A DNA stretch of 64,000 nucleotides from Sipunculus nudus (taxonomy: Eukaryota; Annelida; Sipuncula; Golfingiida; Sipunculidae). Numbering within the stretch: position 1 is the first letter of the stretch; each line of letters opens with the position of its first letter. Below the pieces are notes generated by a model. That model saw nothing but the letters and a program-made list of their open reading frames with translations, was not told where the DNA came from and made no database searches. The translations under genes and the position numbers were made by a program. Positions 1 to 13,500 of this stretch are shown piece by piece. The stretch is from assembly GCA_026874595.1 (NCBI GenBank), contig CM049306.1:80812142-80876141 (forward strand), in the 5' to 3' direction.

Positions 1-366
1 TAACATAGTGCACTTTGAAATACAAAGAAACCTGTTTGATAAGACCACTTATGAGCCTGGCAAGAAATGGCCTTAATTTACATAAAACTGTTGATCTGAT
101 CAGACAGGTCAACTTATAATATACAGGTTATCTTTCAGACAAGTTCCACTCTGGCTATTAAAAATAAATGTATACATTTACCTGGTAATTTGCTTTAACA
201 TTTACCTTTGTACGAATTATTGTACGCAATATGTTATTAACAGCAAATTTCACATCCACGGTTACTCCACAAAAGAAATAAGCTGAATGAATTTGCGGTA
301 ACAAGAGTATGTGTTTGAGATATTTAGTGTGTCCTAAGAAAATGTGCGCCTCCCACTGTCTTACAG
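1..366. other. Intron or 5' sequence upstream of the first recognised exon
   Basis: No exon could be supported here. The first recognised exon begins mid-codon behind a good acceptor, so this stretch is probably intronic. Confidence 0.5.
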
Positions 367-729
367 ATTTTGGTGCGGGAGGTCATTATGGAGCTTCATT
401 TTCCTGTGAACTCTGCATTATGAGCATGAAGGCAGTGGTAAGTGGTTGGAAAGACTATTAGTAGCTGCGTCTAATGTTTATACTATGTAACAATATCGAA
501 AATATCCCTAGAATCATAGTTTGTAATTTATGTAATAGTGCTTATACTTGTCGTCGATATATATTAAAGATTTTACGTCATTTAGTAAATATTTGAAAAA
601 TGTATCATTTACTAGGACACGTGTCACAAAACCGAACAAAATAATATCAATTTACTGTACTTGTGAATCTACCTTTAAATGACTCCTTTGGTGGTCTTAT
701 TTTTTATCGTAATAACGGAAGTTTATTTG

Positions 730-791
<62 letters not shown>

Positions 792-1710
792 GGGATCACA
801 ATGTATGTGACGATTTACCAAAACAGTTGGCGGGATTTAAGGCGTTTGTTTTGTGTTTTAATGGTTAACGCTAACTATGATCACATTTCACGTCACATGT
901 TCATGACAGGGTCGTATCACTCCGGCAGTGGGTGCTCGGGTTTGGGGTGCTGTTGGCGTCAGAATCTGGTTACTCACGGCTGAGCTGCGGCTGACGGGAT
1001 ATCTCCTCAGTACCTACTTCCCTACTAAGGTCGAGGTCCAGTTCCAGAAATTCCCCCTGGATGTTAAGTAAGTTCCATAACAGCTGGGGGCATTCACTCC
1101 CTAAGACATCTGAGTAAGGCTGAAATAGTCATGGTTAAAAATCATGCTACTTCTGTCAATATTAATTCTCCTGCTTTTGTTAATATCAGTTAATTTCAAA
1201 GAGTATAATGCTTTCGTGTGGTTTTTATCTATCTCTATGGGCATTTTACAAAAACCTATCCGGTAGACAAGATAACATTGTAATGACAAAATGTGTCATA
1301 AACAATAGATGTATTGTACTCTTCATATCCATTTTAGAGCAAGAATGGATCTGCATCTTCAGCCGCTACGCCTAACGCTCCACGCTCGACTTGTATTTGA
1401 ACTCAAGATTAAGATAGGATGGGTTAAGATACATATCCGCAAGGTGCTTATCAACGTCCTCCTATGGTCTTACGCAACCCCCATGATAAAGAAGAACATA
1501 TTTAACTTGAATGATGCTGAACCTGACAAAACTGTGCCGGACTTCCTGTGGTACGGCAAGTCTGTGAGTATACATTTAAATGTGAAATGGAGTATATTTA
1601 CGAGAGAACTGTCATTATGTTACTTATGTATTTCAAAGCATCCTTTAATAACACGTATTGCTGCTGGCGCTGTGAGTGCGATCGCTTTGCCTGTTATATT
1701 GCCTCTGTCA

Positions 1711-1787
<77 letters not shown>

Positions 1788-2719
1788 TATCAACTTATAT
1801 AAAACCTTCCAGAAATGTGTGAACTGCGAAGACGGAGAAGTTCCTTTCATAGACCAGGAGCCTGACAACACAGAGTTTGTTAAATGTTACAACTGCAGTG
1901 GTAACAACCAGTGGCAGGATGTTCGTCGAAAGCGTGATCTTAGGTCTTACATCGACAGTCACCGAAATCTGAGGACGCGAGCAGCAGGGAGACCGCAGTG
2001 CATCGTGAAACAGGTGGAAGGTCGGGACTACACTGACCCCGCGTTCAACTTGGAATTTGGCGTTGAGGATGACCGAAGTGACGTACAGTTAGATTACTCT
2101 GTGGGCACAGTACCCTCAGCAGATGACGTGGTCAGTAAGGCGGATCTTGGTGGCGTCTCCACTGTTGTTAGGAAGGTATGACAACTTGCATGGTCCACAG
2201 AAGTGTATTTTATCCAAAGGTCAAAGGTCAACTGAAAGAACTAATGAAGTTCTACTGGCTGTGGAATCAGTTCAAACTATGTTTCTTCATTCGTTAAATC
2301 AGAGGAGTTTGGAAATCTTAAATTGAGCGTAAACACCACGATCGATTCTATGCCAGAAGAACTTTATAATATTTGATATCAATCGCTAACAAACACTTAA
2401 AATCAGTTTCATTTTAGTCACACGATGCAATATGGAGACCGTTTTGTTTACACGCTCAATAATGCCCGACATACACTGTTGGCATAATGTTTTTGGTAAA
2501 CTTTTTTTATAGGTAATGGTTTCCGGTCGTCCACTATATTTTACTGTCTGTGCCAAAAACTCTGGTGGGCTGAGATCGTGCACATACTGTAACCTCCCGA
2601 CCTATGACCTTACTATCCCAGGAGGGCGAGTGACCCCTGACTTCACTACAACCAGTCACCCAGAAATCTTGAAAGGCTCTGCCCTCGTCATAGAAGACTC
2701 GCTTTTGACCTCAAAACAG
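367..2719 (+). CDS. Receptor exons 1-5: unrecognised N-terminal ectodomain
   Basis: Exons 367-437, 910-1067, 1338-1563, 1813-2175 and 2513-2719 encode residues 1-341. The first starts mid-codon (two bases), so upstream exons exist. The second and third give an alternating hydrophobic/basic stretch (LLTAELRLTGYLLSTYFPTK, then LRLTLHARLVFELKIKIGWV) that looks like amphipathic beta strands; I do not recognise the fold. The fourth has paired Cys (CVNC, CYNC) and a dibasic RRKR site. The fifth looks like the end of a FN3-like unit (YFTVCAKNSGG). The (CT)n(TA)n tract ends only 22 bp before the fourth exon. An open frame runs through intron 3 into exon 4, but the GT donor after 1563 and the AG before 1813 keep phase and remove the microsatellite. 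Confidence 0.75.
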
Positions 2720-4524
2720 GTATAAACTAGATTAATGATATTACATTTCCCAGGATATTTAGCATATAAAATGACAATATTTTCATAAAAAAAAATCAAC
2801 ATAGACTAAACCAACATGTACAGGTATAAAGATAGCAACCGTAATATAAATTTATTTGATCCGATGGTTTCGCGTTCCTTTATTTCCTCTATTTACTACA
2901 TTTGCAGCTTGTATCTAAATAATAATGCATTTTATTTTATTAACAGATGGCAGTAGGGTACGGGCGCGGCATTTGGGGAGATCAGATTGTACACTGGACC
3001 AAGCTCGCGATTGTACAGGACAACACCAATGTCGACATTGGTCATGATCCGCTGGGACTAAAATTGTTGAAAAAGTTCTCTGGTATGTTTTTTCCGTGTC
3101 ATTTTATATATTTTGTGTGTGTGTCCTCTATATTCCTCTGAAAATACATATGTGTATATGTGTGCAGCTTTGTTTTGAATTCAGTAGTAAATTTGTGTAT
3201 GTTCTTAAATAAAATATCACAAAGTTTGAGAGTGAAGTTCAGTAAAGTATATATGCATTTTAGGCATTATTATGGAACTATTTACTTTTTCTCTAATGTA
3301 CTGTCTATTAGTGATATGAAATAACATAAGTTTGTTACATTACAATGTAACTTATCTTATTACCAAAGCTCCAAGGCATGGTCGACTACAATCGAAGCCA
3401 GTCAGCACGGCTAATTTCCAGGTACCAGAGGCCTGTGCCAGAGTTTGTGTCGCTTTGCCCACCACAAAGTGCCTTGGGTTTAACTACGACTTCGGTCCGA
3501 GTGGTCATTGTGAAATACTGGAAGAAGTTGAAGGACATGGCGTTGAGCGACATACGGTAATAACATTTGCAAAATTTTGTCAACAGGGAACAATTCATTG
3601 TTAACTTGTTTGATATTTTTTTATAATTATGTTAACCCTTTTTGAAGAATGTGACTTATATCCATGACCTCGAGCTACGTGTGTTTTGGCATCACGCTAT
3701 AGGTCACGACGACGAAGGCGTGGTCAGTCAAGCGGGTTATCACTGGTTATTCCACTTTCTACCCTGCGGCTATAGATCTATTCACCGTAGATAGATTTGC
3801 ACTGTCGGAAGGTTCAAGGAGTATATTCGTGTCGCATTCCATTTCCCTTGTAAAATTATATTTTGATTCCTCAGAGCGTGATTCAAAAGCGTCAATGAGC
3901 AACACGTGTTTTGCACAAACTTAAGCGTTGATGTCCGATATCGGAAGTCAAAATGCTTGTTATAATTAATGTTGAGACGTTGAGCGCGAATAATTCAATA
4001 TATGAACAGGTAATCGGTTATAATCTGACCATTAATCTTAACAGTAATGTCTGTTTTGCTCTCATGGAAATGCAGCTTAAAATAAAAAAGAATTTATCCC
4101 TACCTCTCTACTTATATTGCAAAGCATCAATATGAGTAATAAATAAAAACCATTTGAGGTTTGTCTTATTTGATCCTTAACCTTATTTACTTTTATATGG
4201 GTACGTTACAGGTGGGAAGTTACCACTATTATGAGCGCATCGGAATAGGCCACAAAACAAGCTTTGAGTTCACAGATCTAAATCTGTTGCACAACAATAT
4301 GTACTACTACAACTTCTATCTGCAGAACACTTTACGTGAGTATCTGAGTTGTCATTAAGAACTTGTACAAAATGAATCAAATTATTTAGGATAAGAAGAG
4401 TCCTAATTGGTATTTAAATTACCAATTAAATAATAAAAATGAGTTTCGAGAGAGCGCTTTGAGTGCGCTATGAGTGTTATGAAATATTCTAGGTTAATTT
4501 TAATTTATATATATATAATATTTA

Positions 4525-4582
<58 letters not shown>

Positions 4583-7500
4583 TTCCTATGGTGTATTGAA
4601 CTAATTTGCAAATAAATACCAGCTCTAAGGTGAAAGCAGAGCAGTGTGTATATAACTTTAAGGGACTCAAATCAATTTTTCAATCAGCATTGTACTGACT
4701 AATTAGTTTCTGACCTCTATTTGTTTCTAATGTCGTCAGGTTACAAAAACGTTTTATCGTCAATGGGTGTCTTGACTGACTTCACCTCACCGGAACCAGG
4801 ACACATAGAAAACGCTGTGAGGTATACACAGACTCACGAACCTTGTGAATCATTTGTACCCGACCGGTATAAAATGCGCTGTATCCAGGTTACACCTTTG
4901 AATAACTACAGGTAAGAATATACGAGTTATTTCAATTAATATAGTATTTTTTTAGAAGGGTTTATTATAATAGTGATCCATAAGATAATGGACCCATACG
5001 ATCAATAGGCATGTCTAGATGCTTTCAACTGCAGTTAGCTTTTCGTCAGAATATTTTAAACAGTAAAACGCATTTTATCATGACATTGTAAAACAGAAGT
5101 AAAATAAGTTACTCTTCGGGAACAGTGCAAAGATCAGACAATTTTTCCTCTATTCAGGCTCAAATGATAGTCAATTTCATTATCTCAAAACCTTATGATA
5201 AACCTCTTTATTTATGTATTTTCCAGTTGCTGTGTTCTTTCAAATTTGTACACAATGTTATCCTTAAAAAATTATTTCCTCACTGAACAACATTGAATCA
5301 ATCGATTTTATGTCAGGGTCGATTTGAGAATCAGCTAACTAAATCAGCATTCTGATCAGACTGTTGTTCACAATCCGACTCTATATAGTAAGATGGGGAT
5401 CTTTGAAAAAAAGTATTCATTAAAAAGTGAATAATAAACACTATTCTCTAGTAAAGAGAGAATAATAATATAAGTTTTATCACTTTTTCAAGGTACATAG
5501 TCGATGGCCCTGGGTCGCGCACGATATTTAATGGCCATATCCCGCTTGTCGACGAAAGGTACACCCGCAGCGGGAAAATGATGGCAGGTCAGTGAATGTT
5601 TTGCTTATGTTGATATCACAATCATATATCAAGTAATGTTTTGTTTCCACTGTGAATAGAATTCATCTGCAGTATTAAGGTATTTGAATGAATAACATAG
5701 ATTGTGGAGATTGGCGGTATTATTAGATTTGAAGCGATTACAATATTATTGAAATAGGTTACCGGGAATTATTCTTATCATTTAATATCTTAGTTTTAGG
5801 TCTAAGAGACTCTGAGAGAGACAAATATAATAAATATATTCTCTTTAGTTACCACTTCTCCAGTAAGCACTGAGGTACTAAGATCATAATTGTGCTCATC
5901 TGGCCTAAGCACGGAAGGTACTCGGATGTGGTAAATCCGTGGATTTTAGTATGGCAACACAAATACACTCCTAATGTCGGATATTCTTTTTTCCATTTCT
6001 GTTTTTTGCTTCCCAGATCACAGGATGATCATGTTTTAGTAAATGAAATAAGTATCCTAGACTTTTCTGCATCGTTGATATTTTCGAACAGAAAAGGTTC
6101 ACTTATGAAAAATGATAATCAATCTTTTGGGACTTACAGCCAACTGGGATGGTATCCATGACAATGAGACAGGAATCTTGATGTATACCTGGGGTATAGG
6201 GAGCCAGCCTTGTCAGACAGACGTCCACCCTCACAGGGACCCCCACGACCACCTCTCGGACGCTTCTGAATGGACTCATACTGGCATCGCTTACCCTCTG
6301 AACCTGAAAGGTAGTCCTAGCATTCCTGTTCTACTTCTACAGAATTTCCAGAAACAATGTTTGTTTGAAAGTTAGATTATGCTGTACTTTCTGTAAGCGC
6401 TGATTGAAAATGAGATTTTGTTTAAAATTATGAAGACTAGGATTGAAATATATTATTGGAATAAGGATATATTTGTGGCGTTGTAAAAACGGGGTTCTCC
6501 CAACGTGTGACATCATAGGCAAACCTTGAAAATGGCATCCTAACAAGCACTACCTCGGCTAGTTTAAAGAACATTCCTGAAATGACTACATCTTTAACTA
6601 CAACAACAGAAAATTCATATTAAAAAAAACACTACATAGAGCCTAAATGACTCTCTCTAGGGGGATTTCTCAACATGGTACGTAAGTTGTAATTTGGAAA
6701 TAAAAAAATCGCGCCTCTTATGATGTGAAATATGTCCGGTGAACTGACGGTTCTTTGTTGTTATCGCAGATGGCAATTACCACATGACAGTACAGGCTAT
6801 TAACAAAGTAGAATACGGCGGACCACTGGCACTGGCCGTATGTCACAGCACACCTTATACCGTGGACACTACCCCTCCAGTCTTTTATGGCATCACTGAC
6901 TTGGCCTATGATGAAGACCTTCATATCATAACCTTCAAGTACAATGCAACGTGAGTACCTTTGGCAATGCAAAGTAGGAGCAGCTGTTTTTCGTCTGTTT
7001 TACCAATTTGCAATTTCTTCTATCTCCATTTGATGACTATAAAAGAGTTGATGTCAACAAAGATTACCCCGGAACATTAATCCTGGATCACCAGCCAAGG
7101 GCGCGTAGTACATGCGCATGCCTGTGTGATTAAATTTAATGTCCTCTCAAATTCATTTAAGAAATGCTACATTTGGTGTACATACAAACTGATGCGCAAA
7201 CGTTTGATCTGGTGATTCTATATCCACAGCTTCATCTGGAACAGCTGCAGACCTTCAGAACATTATGTGATGCCAATAGAGAGACAGGCAATTGTTAAAA
7301 TTGCTTCCATATATTTTTTATTATTTTTCACATGTTATTTATTGTTTATTCTACAGGGACCCTCTCTCGGGTATCAAGAGGACGGAGTTTGGACTTGGAC
7401 GCAGTAAGAGGGACACCTACTTATTGGCCTGGAGCGACGCCACCCAGGGGTCACCTATGTCTTATACATACCAGATCCCAGACGGCGTGCCCGCTTGGGT

Positions 7501-10500
7501 TAAACTTCGAATGACAAACCATGGTTAGATATTTTATAAGAACTATCTCAGTGATTTTAGATGTCCTCTTTTATACGAAATCCAGATGTTTCCACAACAA
7601 CTATGTATTTATAATTGGAAGCTTTAAACCCGGCGTAATCTGAAGAGTTTGTCGGGAAATGTTCACGATTAAAACTAATTCTTTGTAGGATTCGTAGAGT
7701 CAGTAATATTTGTATGAGAGATGTATGACTTTTAATTGCAATCACCGGTAATCTATGATAAATATGAAATTCACGTTTACAATGGCCTTGCAAGTGTTGA
7801 TTTAACAATCGATTACCTCATGGATTTTTATTTTATGAGAACAACTTAATATTTGATTTTGTATTCTTCAAAATGCCACAGCAACTATCGCCAATATAAA
7901 CACGAGTAAATCCACTCATATTTTTAATTTACTAACAGTCGTGATCAAAACGGATCATAACGGATAACATTCATGTGTATTTGACAGTTGAGCTGCGGAC
8001 GGTCGGCCACGCTGATCGTGCTTTGCTTGTCGACACCTCTCCCCCTTTCGCTGGTTCTGTTTATGACGGCGAAGATATTCACCATGGAGACCTCGAGTTT
8101 CAGAAAACAGATACAAAAATATGTGGCAGCTGGAAAGACTTCTATGATCCAGAGAGTGGCATCTGTAAGGAAAAATAATTATAATTATAAAAACGTACAT
8201 CACAAGTATGTAACGTAATTATATTCGCGCAACCATGTATTGTTATTTTCTTTCTTGTGTCTCGATTTGTATTTTTTCTTTGTACAAAGAAGTACACAAA
8301 GTTGCAATTGTGTTAGTTAAAACTTGTGGAAATGTTGGCCGTGAAACACGATGTTGTTAAGTTATAACAGCTGAAGTACTGTCTGTCAGAGTAATCAGAT
8401 TTCAGTTTTATATTCCTTAGCCAAGAAAATCTGGATTGTCGTTTTCAGTTAAGGTTTGACTGTATGTAGGGGCAGTTAAAAAACATAGCAGAATTTAATA
8501 GAGGTCGCTGAGTAAGAACCTGCCACATGACTTGAGTAATGGAAATAAATGTTACTTTGTTATGTTTTAGTGAAATATCGCGTTGGAGTGGGGAGCAGAC
8601 CGTACGTAGATGACACTGTGGAATTCGAGTTTGTTGGTCATTCCGTCTTACACAAGTGTTGGATGGCCAGCTTGTCACATAAGCAGACTTACTACGTAAC
8701 GGTGACAGCCTACAACAACGGCCACGATGAACTAAACGTCACCGCTACGTCTAATGGAGGTAAATGAGACTTTAAAGCCGTCATCATAATTCATTAGTTT
8801 TCATTTGTAATTTGTTCATTATTAGATAGAACACTGTACAAAAAAATGTTTCAACACATACTGAAGTTTTAGAGTAAACCTATATGCGAATTATAGAACG
8901 CTCCTCTTGCATCCATTCCTCCACATTATTCTGTATGATGTAAAAAATCAAATAAAATGGAATAAAATCATTTTTACCAGCTTTCTATCAGGTGTCCTTT
9001 CTTTTTTTAATTTTGTGAATATTTATTGGAAAGATAAAAGATAATTAATTTGTAATATCCCGAGAAACAGATAATGAACAACCACCAACATTCTCAATTT
9101 ATTTTTGGAAGATGGGGAAACTTACTGTTTAAAATGAAATATTGTACCTTTTACAGTTCTCATTGACACAACACCACCTGTAGGCGGGAATGTTACGGAT
9201 AGTGCAAACGGTGGCGCTGACATTGAGTACTCGTCAGAAACAGCCGTGGCGTCTTCTTCCTGGGACTCGTTTAACGACCCAGAATCCGGCGTAAAGGACT
9301 ACATGCTACGATTCTTAAGAACACATAAAGGTATTTTAATCTCACATGAAGTTCATCCCTTAAATGTATGTTACCACCAACGCTTTATTTGTATACCAGT
9401 TCATGAGTCCACATGCTATATTTTCAAAGACTAAACAGTCTACATAACGAATGTACATATGATTTTCCATAAATACTTATTTCGATGTGATTTAGAATGT
9501 CTCAATGTCCCAGACACCTGTCTAAAAATAAAACTATATGCTGAGAACAAGTTTCATGGGCGTCTTCATGAAGTAAAAAAAAAAACATGTTTGTCCCCAT
9601 GGCTAATTATAATCAGAGTTGTGAAAAACACTGTAAATGTATATTTTCCAGGTGCGAGCTCCACTGAGGCATCTGTGCACCAAGAGACCCTTGAGAATGA
9701 CGTCACGACCTTGACAGCCCACCACCTCCACCTTCACCATGGAGACAGGGTGCGATCATCCGTTGAGGCTACAAACAACGCTGGTGGTTCAGCTGTCCTG
9801 TACTCAAATGGTTTTACCGTGGACCTTACCGAGCCTGTAATGCATGAACTATCTGATGGACCAATACCAGGCACAGATGCAAAATACACTGTATGTAGAT
9901 TCGTTTATCGTCCTAAACAACCGCCCCTTTTTAACATCATCCCATACTTTATATGTGAAACACACTTCTACAAACGTCATGTGCGTCCAGTGTTAATTGT
10001 CTCAAGTTATCACGGTCACACCAAATCCACTTTTATCTACAGCCGTTTTCACATTGCCCCCATGTGGAAGACTGTTACCCAAATACCGAGTTTAACATAC
10101 TCTTCATACTGTGTTAGAAAAGAAGCGTATTCGGTTGCATATTCGATAATGTATTATATCTCTTTATGCGATTTGTTTGCAGTTTTAAGCGCACGTTCGT
10201 AAATATTCTTCCCATCGTGTATGCACTGCGGAAACGGTATTCAACAGCATACGCTATGCCCATATGTAAAAGTGCGTTGATGCGAATAACGTGTTAGTGA
10301 AACTACTCACCTATCGAAACTGCTCTCCTAACCTATGGGAATTAGAACGCGAATGAATACGGGTAGAGGTTGAACAGAACTGTATCATGTTTTGTGACCC
10401 AAGCATATGTTAAAAGGTTTTAAGACTTTTTGCTCTTCGTGACTTTGTTATTAGATAAAAATGCATCATATTTATCAATTTATCACTGGGGACATAAGAT

Positions 10501-13500
10501 CCAGTCAGCTACTGACTAAAGGTGTTCTTGCACGTTTTGATAATAAAGACTGCAGTTTAGTAAAAGTATTATGATTACAGTCATCAACAACTGAGCTCAG
10601 TGCCACATGGAACTACACCGATCCTGAGTCGGGTGTCGATCAGTACAAGGTGTCAGTTTACAAGATGGAAGGTGGAAACAAAGTCAAGATCTACCCAACA
10701 AGGTAAAGTAAATGTTCATACATTTGTATTTATATACGTTACTAGGTTCTTTGTTATTGTTTTACTTTGTGTACAATGCATAACAGATGCATCCTATGAT
10801 TGTGTTCTTCGATTTAACTCACTGCATTACAGCCCAGAGTTCAAGAGGGTACTTCCAACAGCAGCAGGTCTGACAACTGATGAGACTCTGAGCCTTGAGT
10901 TGGGTCTCCACTACAGTTTCAGAGTTGCCGCCGTCAATAGGGCCAAACTAACAGCCGTCCACCAGACTGATGGTGTTACCCTTGACAACACTCCACCACA
11001 GGTTAACTTTTATATACTTTCATATATGTCCTCTGACCGAATTTGTGTTTTCATTGTTGATTCTGTATCCCTCAAAAAATTAAGACAACATACTTTCAAA
11101 AGGGTATTCTTTATTAGAAGGCGCTAGTAGAAGCAAGAGGAAAAAGGTCATGAGTTTATTAATGCAAGGTGTTATTCTGACCGATTATAGGTATATATGT
11201 TGGTTGCTTAGCAATTTAAGCTAAGGAATAACAGTGTAATAAGATAAGTAGGGTGTACAGTACATTGGTGTTTGTAACATAAGCCATCTATAAAATTTAT
11301 ACTGTGTGTCTACGGAAGATGATGCATATGGGCTGCAACGAACCTTTTTTAACAGTTCCACAGATGCCGATACTTCATTACGTTTCATTCTACGAAATGG
11401 TTGTTATATACTGCTATTGCGTTTTGATGTTTAAAAATCAAATGGTATTTGCCAATGAAACTGATGACATATATGCTTGGACCTTAACACGGACTTTAGA
11501 GGCCATATACAAATACTACCACGAAATATTTGCTTTATACATATACACTGTATATAGGTGTGTTATTGACAATGCGTTTCAACAAGCAAAGTTTACATAA
11601 ATATAATATATGTCAGTACTTCATGTGTGTTATATGGATGCTGTTTTATGCTTGCATGTTAAGTTCAGATTCTGTTATATCCTAGAATGGCATATTCCTG
11701 TTCTGTTGTGTCATATTTGGAAGTAAAGTGTAGGTTATGTTACGTTTAGATGTTGTATGTGCACGCTGGATCAATCAACGGTGAGACTGAGGAGTTGGAG
11801 AACGGCTACGTGTTACATAATGAACGTGACGGCATCTGGGCGAGTTGGCAAGGCCTGGACCCAGAGAGCGGAATAAATATGTACCTTGTAGCAATTGGAA
11901 CCACCCCAGGTAATGCTACGGCCATACAAAAAAAAATTCCTCTACGGATTTGCCGCCGCTCTAATTATGCGTGGATCTTTTTTTTTTTTTTTTTTTTTTT
12001 TGCAAATGAAGACCAGATCCTTGGTAATAAGGCACAAATGCCGTAAATGATTCTTAATTGTATGGAAAATGAACTTAATTTTGTATAAAGTAATAAACAC
12101 GATAAAAAGAATTGAAGCATTTTTTGTTTATTTTTAGGTAAATTCCACGTATTTAATACCGACCGGGAAAAAAAAAGAAAATATTTTTGTTCCATATTCA
12201 GTAGAACGATATTTCTTTTGCATGGTCTAATCGTTGAGGAGTTTGTGTATATTTGACGCACAAGCCTTTCCAAGTTGACTGATATCCTAACTACTTTATT
12301 GTATGAATATATATATATATACGTTTTATTTAATAATGCATGTCAGTTCATATTCTTACATTCGTTATTCGCGAGATTACTGTTGAAGTAAGGTACACAG
12401 GGAACATGCTTTTCCTACAGGTGGTACTGATGTCTTGGAATTCGTGGACGTGGGAAAGATCACTAGAAAGTATTTGACCGGCTTCACTCTTTCGCTGACC
12501 AAAGATGATACAAACACGCCTTTGTATTATATCACCGTCAAATGTAAAAACGGCGCAGACGAAGAAAGCTCAGTAGCTACTTCAAGGTACCTTAAACTTA
12601 AATTACTTGAAACAGTAAAAGATATTTATGACTTGTTCATATTCAAAATTGTCAAACCACGTAAATAGAGTGTGTTTAGTATTGTATCAAGTACATGAAA
12701 TATAATGATAATAATATTGGAATAATTATTTGTTTTTTTATTATATGCTTTAAATAGTTTTCTTAACTGTAAATGAAACTATTATTGTCAAATATAGTAA
12801 AACTTTAATTGTGTTTGTGCCTGGATATTCGAGTATAAAGAGCTCGGCTGTCCCCGCTAGTGACCCCGGTTAAATTCCCAGCGTTGCATAGAGAATGTCA
12901 GTTATAGTCGCCAGTACAATCGGTGGTTTTCTCCGGGTCCTCTGGTATCCTCCACAATTACCATATGCCACCTTCAGAGCAATGGAGAGTGCCTATTTAC
13001 AATAAATAAAGTTTAAAGTTGTTGTATTACTTTTTTTAATCATAATAGCCCTGTAAAGATCGTGGAAGGTGACAAGACTGGTTTAGTAGAAGACGGTGCC
13101 CTGATCGGGCAAGATATAGACTTCCAGGAGGACGTCACCACCATCACTATGTCCTTTCATGGCTTCCAGAGCGCTCGGGACGGTATCGCTCACTACTTGT
13201 GGGCAATCGGAACAGCACCCCTCATGGATGACGTCATGCCTTTCGTCATGGACCATATTTCTGTTGAAGATGAGAGCGTTGAGGATGGTAAGCACTTGCA
13301 TTTATTTTTTCACTTGTGGGGGACCTGTGGCATATTCATGAAAAAAGATAGGTAAATAACATCATCATGAAATGGATACTATTAACAATACAAACAGAGG
13401 GTATATCAGGAGAAAATTTCTAAGTGTAGTGGGCTCATGTTCGACTGTGCGTCAGAGGGGAAATTTGTTTTAGGATAGTTTTATGTCGAAGATGAGCAGG

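Noticed and set aside
663-983. Open frame with a long Ile-Tyr run
   Set aside because: By-product of (TA)n. The real exon here is 910-1067 in another frame. Similar Ile-Tyr frames near 25917, 32773, 46141, 47161 and 55656 were rejected for the same reason.
1309-2181. A 290-codon open frame running through intron 3 and the (CT)n/(TA)n tract
   Set aside because: It is two true exons plus retained intron; GT at 1564 and AG at 1811-1812 keep frame, and the repeat part would encode only Ser-Leu and Ile-Tyr runs.
11965-12273. Minus-strand frame with a Lys run
   Set aside because: Translation of a poly(T) tract in intron 20; no splice or motif support.
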